The notes under the pieces: model-generated
What the model was told of the DNA's origin: nothing
Seen by the model: the letters and a program-made list of their open reading frames with translations, nothing else
The model's database searches: none
In this document: positions 5,388 through 9,330 of the stretch, piece by piece
How the letters are laid out: each line of letters begins with the position of its first letter
How positions within the stretch are numbered: the first letter of the stretch is position 1
Translations under genes and position numbers: made by a program
Origin: an uncultured Clostridia bacterium
GTDB taxonomy: Bacteria; Bacillota; Clostridia; Oscillospirales; CAG-272
Direction of reading: 5' to 3'
DNA: 9,330 nt
Assembly: GCA_937894775.1 (NCBI GenBank)
Contig: CALAXC010000398.1
Location: 1-9,330 of the forward strand

Positions 5388-6764
5388 TTATTTTTTATCA
5401 TTATCTTCCATTTTTTCAGTTTCCGCACGTTCAACGTGTCTTGCGTGACGCTCGTGACGGTGGTCAAGATGAAGCTTTGAAAGAATATTCCACGCCTCAT
5501 CTCTTGCGCTGACTTTACCCTCGGGAGTTATCTCGCCCGCCTTGATAAGGGAGATCTTGGTGATCATAGGACCTACAAGCTCATAAACAAGAACCGCGAA
5601 CAAAGTTATCTGCGCAACTATAGCTCCGGTTTCTCCGAGTCCTGTTTTGGGATCGGACGCCTTTATCGCCATTCCAAGCGCAACACCCGCCTGCGGCAAA
5701 AGTGTGAATCCGAGATAATTTACTATATGCTTATCGCATTTCATCGCCTTTGCGCTTGAAAATGCTCCGAGATATTTTCCTGCGGAACGCGCAATAACAT
5801 ATACAACGCCTACGATCACTATTCCGATACTCGTGAAGACCGAAAGATCAAGCTCAGCTCCGCTTATAACAAAGAATATAATGAAAAGCGGTGCAGTCCA
5901 ACGGTCAACACGGTCCATAAGCTCGGGAGAAAAATCGCATATATTGCAGAAAACAGTTCCAAGCATCATACAAACAAGCAAAGAGGAAAATCCTATATGA
6001 ACTCCCCATATGCTGAACTTTATCATAGAAAGCGCAACGGTAAGAAGAACAAATGTTACCGACATCGCAAGTCGTTTCGAACGGGAATGGAAAAACTTTT
6101 CACAGAAATTAAACAGTAATCCCATCAACGCGCCAAGCAAAAGCGAGAGCACGACCTCTATCAAGGGTTCAACCAATATAGAAACAAGACTGATCGTTCC
6201 CGAACCGATCGCTTTCGCTACACCGAATGAAACAGCGAAAAGAACGAGTCCCACAGCATCGTCGATAGCAACTATAGGAAGAAGGATATCGGTAAGCGGC
6301 CCCTTTGCCTTATACTGCTTTACAACCATAAGCGTTGCCGCAGGAGCGGTTGCCGAAGCGATAGCACCAAGAACGATAGCCGCTTCAACGCTTATTATCT
6401 TAGTTGTCAACGCGATAACTATAAGTACCGCATCAACGAGCAATGTAGCTGCGACAGCCTGAAAAATGCCTATTACAGTCGCTTTTTTTCCGTTCTTTTT
6501 AAGATCGGAAAGTCGGAATTCATTTCCTATTGAAAAAGCGATAAATCCGAGTGCCACCTCAGAAATTATTTTAAACGCCGAAAAATCATCTTTTGAAAAT
6601 CCAAGGTGTATTCCAAACACCGAAATTCCGCCAAGCAAAAAGGGACCTACCAGAATTCCCGCGACAAGATATGCGGTTACCGCGGGAAGCTTTAATGTCT
6701 TCGCCAATCTCGACAGCAAAAGTCCCGCCAAAAGTGCTATAGATAAGCTTAAAAGAACTTGCAT
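5388..6764 (-). CDS. CPA2-type Na+(K+)/H+ antiporter (458 aa)
   Basis: A membrane monovalent cation:proton antiporter of the NapA/Kef-like CPA2 group, expected to exchange Na+ or K+ for H+ in pH and salt homeostasis. About 12-13 hydrophobic segments span residues 1-405. Visible motifs: SATAPAA (137-143), matching the unwound crossing helix; IDDA with the Asp pair D168-D169, the ion-binding pair of electrogenic members; and RSAGK, where Lys330 matches the conserved Lys of NapA-like transporters. There is no TrkA/RCK regulatory domain. Instead a short charged cytoplasmic tail (about 410-458) has five His within 12 residues (432-443), a possible pH or metal sensor. The start at 6764 is supported by GGAG eight bases upstream. 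It is first gene of a two-gene operon with the ThuA-domain gene and has its own promoter. Confidence 0.92.
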   Translation of the reverse strand: MQVLLSLSIALLAGLLLSRLAKTLKLPAVTAYLVAGILVGPFLLGGISVFGIHLGFSKDDFSAFKIISEVALGFIAFSIGNEFRLSDLKKNGKKATVIGIFQAVAATLLVDAVLIVIALTTKIISVEAAIVLGAIASATAPAATLMVVKQYKAKGPLTDILLPIVAIDDAVGLVLFAVSFGVAKAIGSGTISLVSILVEPLIEVVLSLLLGALMGLLFNFCEKFFHSRSKRLAMSVTFVLLTVALSMIKFSIWGVHIGFSSLLVCMMLGTVFCNICDFSPELMDRVDRWTAPLFIIFFVISGAELDLSVFTSIGIVIVGVVYVIARSAGKYLGAFSSAKAMKCDKHIVNYLGFTLLPQAGVALGMAIKASDPKTGLGETGAIVAQITLFAVLVYELVGPMITKISLIKAGEITPEGKVSARDEAWNILSKLHLDHRHERHARHVERAETEKMEDNDKK

Positions 6765-6790
6765 TTTTATATCTCCAATATATAATTAAT

Positions 6791-6805
6791 ATTCAACCAT
6801 TGAAT
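6791..6805. promoter_or_regulatory. Possible operator palindrome at the antiporter start site
   Basis: A perfect inverted repeat, ATTCAA-CCA-TTGAAT, overlaps the downstream edge of the -10 box and covers the predicted transcription start. That is a classic repressor position. No regulator gene is present in the window, and the sequence is AT-rich, so chance is possible. Confidence 0.4.
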
Positions 6806-6832
6806 TATAGCACTTATTAATATTAAAGTCAA
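6804..6832 (-). promoter_or_regulatory. Promoter of the antiporter-ThuA operon
   Basis: On the minus strand TTGACT (6832-6827), a 17-base spacer and TATAAT (6809-6804). Transcription should begin near 6797, giving a leader of about 30 nt. The -35 begins only four bases after the end of the EF-G2 terminator. Confidence 0.83.
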
Positions 6833-6836
6833 GTAC

Positions 6837-6880
6837 AAACCAAAAAAACAGAGAAAAAATCTCTGCCTTTTTGGTTTTAT
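6837..6880 (-). terminator. Rho-independent terminator of the EF-G2 gene
   Basis: On the minus strand CAGAGA-loop-TCTCTG (stem arms at 6860-6865 and 6849-6854) is followed by seven Ts (6848-6842). An outer AACCAAAAA / TTTTTGGTT pairing can extend the stem. It lies about 10 bases after the EF-G2 stop codon and directly before the antiporter promoter. Confidence 0.85.
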
Positions 6881-6890
6881 TTTTCAGAGC

Positions 6891-8948
6891 TTAAGCATTT
6901 TCTTTTTTATAAGCATCTACTATCTTCTGAGCAATATTTGCAGGAACGGTGTCATAACCTGTCACTGCATACTCAAAGCTTCCTCTGCCCTGTGTCATAG
7001 CACGGAGAACGATCGGATATTCAACGATCTCAGCTTTAGGAACGATAGCGTGTATTACAGTATATCCCTTCTTTGCGGCAGGATCCATACCCATTACCGC
7101 GCCGCGACGCTTATTAAGATCGCCCATAACGTCACCCACAAGAGCATCGGGAATGGTTATATCCATATCGCCTACAGGCTCAAGAAGAACGGGAGCCGCT
7201 GTTTCGAGGCACTTCTTATATGCTAAGCTTGCCGCTGTCTTAAAGGAAAGCTCGTCAGAGTCAACATCGTGGTAAGAGCCGTCATAAAGGTCTGCCGCAA
7301 GTCCTACAAGCGGAAATCCTGCTATGCCCTTTACCATCGCATCCTGCAATCCCTTTTCAACTGCAGGATAGAAGTTCTTAGGAACCGTTCCGCCTACTAC
7401 GGAAACACTGAAGGTAAGGCCGTCGCCTTCACCGGGTGCAAATCTTATCTTAACATGTCCGTACTGTCCCGAACCGCCATTCTGCTTCTTGTGTTTTCCT
7501 TCAACATCAACGCGCTTCGTGATCTTTTCACGGTATGCTACCTTAGGAGTATCGAAGTTCACGTTTACGCCAAATCTGTTTTTAAGCTTTGCACTAAGGA
7601 CCGCAAGATGCATATCGCCAAGCGCAGAAACAAGCATCTGCTTTGTTTCGGAGTTGTTTTCGTACTTAACAGTACGGTCTTCCTCAAGCATCTTCGAGAT
7701 AGCCTGAGATATCTTACCCTCATCCTTAGCTGTTGCGGGCGTCATAGCCTTTGTAAAATAAGGATTAGGATATTCTATAGGAGAATAAGAAAAGCTCTTA
7801 TTCCAGGTAAGCGTATCATTGGTATTGGTTGACGTAAGCTTTGCAACCATACCGATATCACCGCAGGCAAGCTCTTCAACCTCGGTCTGCTTTTTACCGC
7901 ATACCGTATAAATATGTGCGAGCTTTTCACCGTCACCTGTTGTAGTATTTGTCATAAGAAGATCGCGCTTAACAGTTCCGTTCATAACCTTAAAGAAAGA
8001 CATCTTTCCAACAAACGGGTCTGCGACCGTCTTGAAAACAAAAATTGCGGGCTCGCCGTCAACAGCGATATCCATTTCAGCACCGTCAGCAAGAAGCTCT
8101 TTCTTCTTAGCAGTATGACGCGGGAAGGATTCGGTTATCTTATCGAGCATAGTCCATACACCCCAAAGCTTTGTAGCAGCTCCGCAGAATACGGGAACAA
8201 TCTCACCGTTGATAATACCCTCATGAACGGCATTGATAGCTTCCATATAAGTTATCTCTTCACCGCTGAAATATTTTTCCATAAGATCTTCATTTGTACT
8301 TGCAACAGCTTCCATAAGCATATCACGGAATTTTTCAACAGCTTCCATAGACTCTGCGGGAATTATCTCCACGCTGTGACGTCCATTGTTATCAAATACG
8401 TGCGCACTCTGATCTATAAGATCGATACAGCCCTTAACCTCACCGTCCTTTACCATAGGAATGGTAAGCGGACAGATGTGCTTTCCGAAGGTAGTATGAA
8501 GATCGTCAAGAACCCTTGCAAAACGTGCATCGTTATCGTCAAACTTGTTTATAAAGAACGCCTTGGGAAGTCCTGCAGCGGTTGCGTAATTCCAAGCAAG
8601 CTCTGTACCCACCTCGATACCCGCTTTACCGTCAACAACTATAACAGCGCTGTCGGCAACTCTTACAGCCTGATTTACCTCTCCGACAAAATCAAGATAG
8701 CCGGGAGCATCAATAACGTTTATCTTGCAATCCTTCCATACAGTATTTATAAGAGAAGCAGAAAGAGAAAAACCTCTCTTAGTCTCTTCGGGATCGTAAT
8801 CCGAAACGGTATTTCCGTCTTCGATCTTACCAAGTCTGTCAATTCCTCCTGTAATATATAACATAGCCTCGGCAAGCGACGTCTTTCCACATCCTCCGTG
8901 TCCGAGAAGAACTATATTTCTTATCTGTTTTGTTTCAAAATTAGCCAT
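6891..8948 (-). CDS. Elongation factor G-like protein, EF-G2 type (685 aa)
   Basis: A ribosome-associated translational GTPase related to EF-G but belonging to the paralogous EF-G2 group (like Thermus EF-G-2 and mycobacterial FusA2), whose cellular job is unsettled. G domain: P-loop GHGGCGKTS (16-24), a divergent switch I with DYDPEETKRGFS (50-61) where EF-G has the ERGITI block, DAPGY (80-84), NKFD (134-137) and CGAAT (255-259). Tyr84 replaces the His that promotes GTP hydrolysis in EF-G and EF-Tu, as in other EF-G2 proteins. Domain II is about 295-380, III 395-465, IV 467-590 and V 592-680. The domain IV tip keeps GGSGQYGHV (491-499) and DGSYHDVDS (556-564), including the His equivalent to E. 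coli EF-G His583, so a translocation-like role is plausible. The start is supported by GGGAGGAGG eight bases upstream. No rpsL, rpsG or tuf neighbours are seen, as expected for a paralogue rather than the main fusA. Confidence 0.93.
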   Translation of the reverse strand: MANFETKQIRNIVLLGHGGCGKTSLAEAMLYITGGIDRLGKIEDGNTVSDYDPEETKRGFSLSASLINTVWKDCKINVIDAPGYLDFVGEVNQAVRVADSAVIVVDGKAGIEVGTELAWNYATAAGLPKAFFINKFDDNDARFARVLDDLHTTFGKHICPLTIPMVKDGEVKGCIDLIDQSAHVFDNNGRHSVEIIPAESMEAVEKFRDMLMEAVASTNEDLMEKYFSGEEITYMEAINAVHEGIINGEIVPVFCGAATKLWGVWTMLDKITESFPRHTAKKKELLADGAEMDIAVDGEPAIFVFKTVADPFVGKMSFFKVMNGTVKRDLLMTNTTTGDGEKLAHIYTVCGKKQTEVEELACGDIGMVAKLTSTNTNDTLTWNKSFSYSPIEYPNPYFTKAMTPATAKDEGKISQAISKMLEEDRTVKYENNSETKQMLVSALGDMHLAVLSAKLKNRFGVNVNFDTPKVAYREKITKRVDVEGKHKKQNGGSGQYGHVKIRFAPGEGDGLTFSVSVVGGTVPKNFYPAVEKGLQDAMVKGIAGFPLVGLAADLYDGSYHDVDSDELSFKTAASLAYKKCLETAAPVLLEPVGDMDITIPDALVGDVMGDLNKRRGAVMGMDPAAKKGYTVIHAIVPKAEIVEYPIVLRAMTQGRGSFEYAVTGYDTVPANIAQKIVDAYKKENA

Positions 8949-8956
8949 CGGCTTTT

Positions 8957-8965
8957 CCTCCTCCC
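8957..8965 (-). promoter_or_regulatory. Very strong ribosome binding site of the EF-G2 gene
   Basis: GGGAGGAGG on the minus strand, eight bases before the ATG at 8948. Directly upstream in the mRNA a small hairpin, TTTCGC-TAAA-GCGAAA (8966-8981), abuts the site without covering it. It may keep the site single-stranded or act as a stabilising element. Confidence 0.8.
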
Positions 8966-9025
8966 TTTCGCTTTAGCGAAAAATCAAAATTATTAAGCAA
9001 AAAATCAAAAGTTTTTCCGCTTATT

Positions 9026-9043
9026 GGTTTATTTGAACAAACC
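9026..9043 (-). other. Hairpin at the 5' end of the EF-G2 leader
   Basis: On the minus strand GGTTTGTT...AATAAACC can pair over seven positions, one of them G-U. It falls within a couple of bases of the predicted transcript start (near 9045), where such hairpins often stabilise mRNA. No known riboswitch pattern was recognised in the leader of about 97 nt. Confidence 0.4.
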
Positions 9044-9051
9044 TTTTAATA

Positions 9052-9080
9052 ATTATACAATATTTCTGTGCATTTTGCAA
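9052..9080 (-). promoter_or_regulatory. Probable promoter of the EF-G2 gene
   Basis: On the minus strand TTGCAA (9080-9075), a 17-base spacer and a perfect TATAAT (9057-9052). The -35 matches four of six consensus bases, so this is a weaker call than the other promoters. Upstream (9081-9170) is AT-rich sequence in which I see no further feature. Confidence 0.65.
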
Positions 9081-9188
9081 TACATTTTTGTCACAAAATT
9101 ATATACCCTCTAAAAAAAATATATACCTCTTTTTTGGTTATTTCTTACAAAAACAATATTTTTTAGGGGAGCTGTCCTTTTTCTCCGC

Positions 9189-9330
9189 AAGTTTTTGGTT
9201 TCGCTTTTTTCAAAGTCGGCTGAGCCGACAGCCAATCTAACAATCAGCGCACAATGTACGCACTAACCCAGCTGAAAAGTTTTCGTCCACCTTTTTCAAA
9301 AGGTGGTAGGTTCTCAGGGCGACGCCCTGA
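9189..9330. repeat. Intergenic palindrome array, two degenerate copies of one repeat
   Basis: Three hairpins are visible: GTCGGC-TGA-GCCGAC (9215-9229), CCACCTTTT...AAAAGGTGG (9287-9306) and TCAGGGC-GAC-GCCCTGA (9314-9330). A shared lead, AAGTTTT(T/C)G followed by a C-rich patch and CTTTTTTCAAA or CTTTTTCAAAA, occurs at 9189-9214 and 9278-9301, so two diverged copies of one unit seem present. The second may continue beyond the window. No coding sequence covers it. It differs from the GTAG-type REP family, having no GTAG at the hairpin feet. Confidence 0.55.

Noticed and set aside
7914..8861. A 315-codon open frame antisense to EF-G2
   Set aside because: The minus strand carries an unmistakable translational GTPase here; the plus-strand peptide is Cys/Ser/Ile-rich noise.
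6891..8948. Main elongation factor G (fusA) or a Tet(M)-type protection protein
   Set aside because: The DAPGY motif, altered switch I and P-loop fit the EF-G2 paralogue group; no ribosomal-protein neighbours and no Tet(M)-like features.
8949..9180. A riboswitch or T-box leader
   Set aside because: Only small local hairpins are seen, with none of the conserved core motifs of classes I know.

Overview
The window looks like chromosome of a low-to-moderate-GC, Gram-positive-type bacterium, most likely a gut clostridium (Oscillospirales-like; an inference from style, not a database result). The support is strong purine-rich ribosome binding sites, near-perfect TTGACA/TATAAT promoters, hairpin-plus-U-run terminators, a BspA-type leucine-rich-repeat lipoprotein, and a RAYT/REP repeat system of the kind common in these genomes.

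Layout, left to right. (1) 3-467 (+): a REP-associated tyrosine transposase (RAYT), cut at its 5' end by the window edge. Its coding sequence contains two GTAG-type REP palindromes in opposite orientations. (2) 532-909 (+): a small orphan protein with a possible PH-like beta fold, followed by a hairpin terminator. (3) 982-1029: a complete REPIN (two REP palindromes head to head), one arm of which matches the copy inside the RAYT gene at 24 of 25 bases. (4) 1101-3245 (-): recG, with its own consensus promoter, which also fixes its start. (5) 3449-4597 (+): a secreted leucine-rich-repeat lipoprotein, transcribed divergently from recG from a second consensus promoter. (6) 4614-4646: a bidirectional terminator shared by converging genes. 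(7) 6764-4659 (-): a two-gene operon of a CPA2-type Na+(K+)/H+ antiporter followed by a ThuA-domain protein, with a promoter and a possible operator palindrome. (8) 8948-6891 (-): an EF-G-like GTPase of the EF-G2 type, with a roughly 97-nt leader and its own terminator. (9) About 9189-9330: an intergenic array of hairpins that appears to hold two degenerate copies of one repeat.

How the parts relate: most genes are ordinary single-gene or two-gene units (DNA repair, ion homeostasis, translation, cell surface) with little functional linkage. The most system-like content is the RAYT with its REP palindromes: the enzyme gene, substrate-like palindromes inside its own coding sequence, and a REPIN about 0.5 kb downstream. 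I found no CRISPR array, tRNA, rRNA, prophage or defence cassette.
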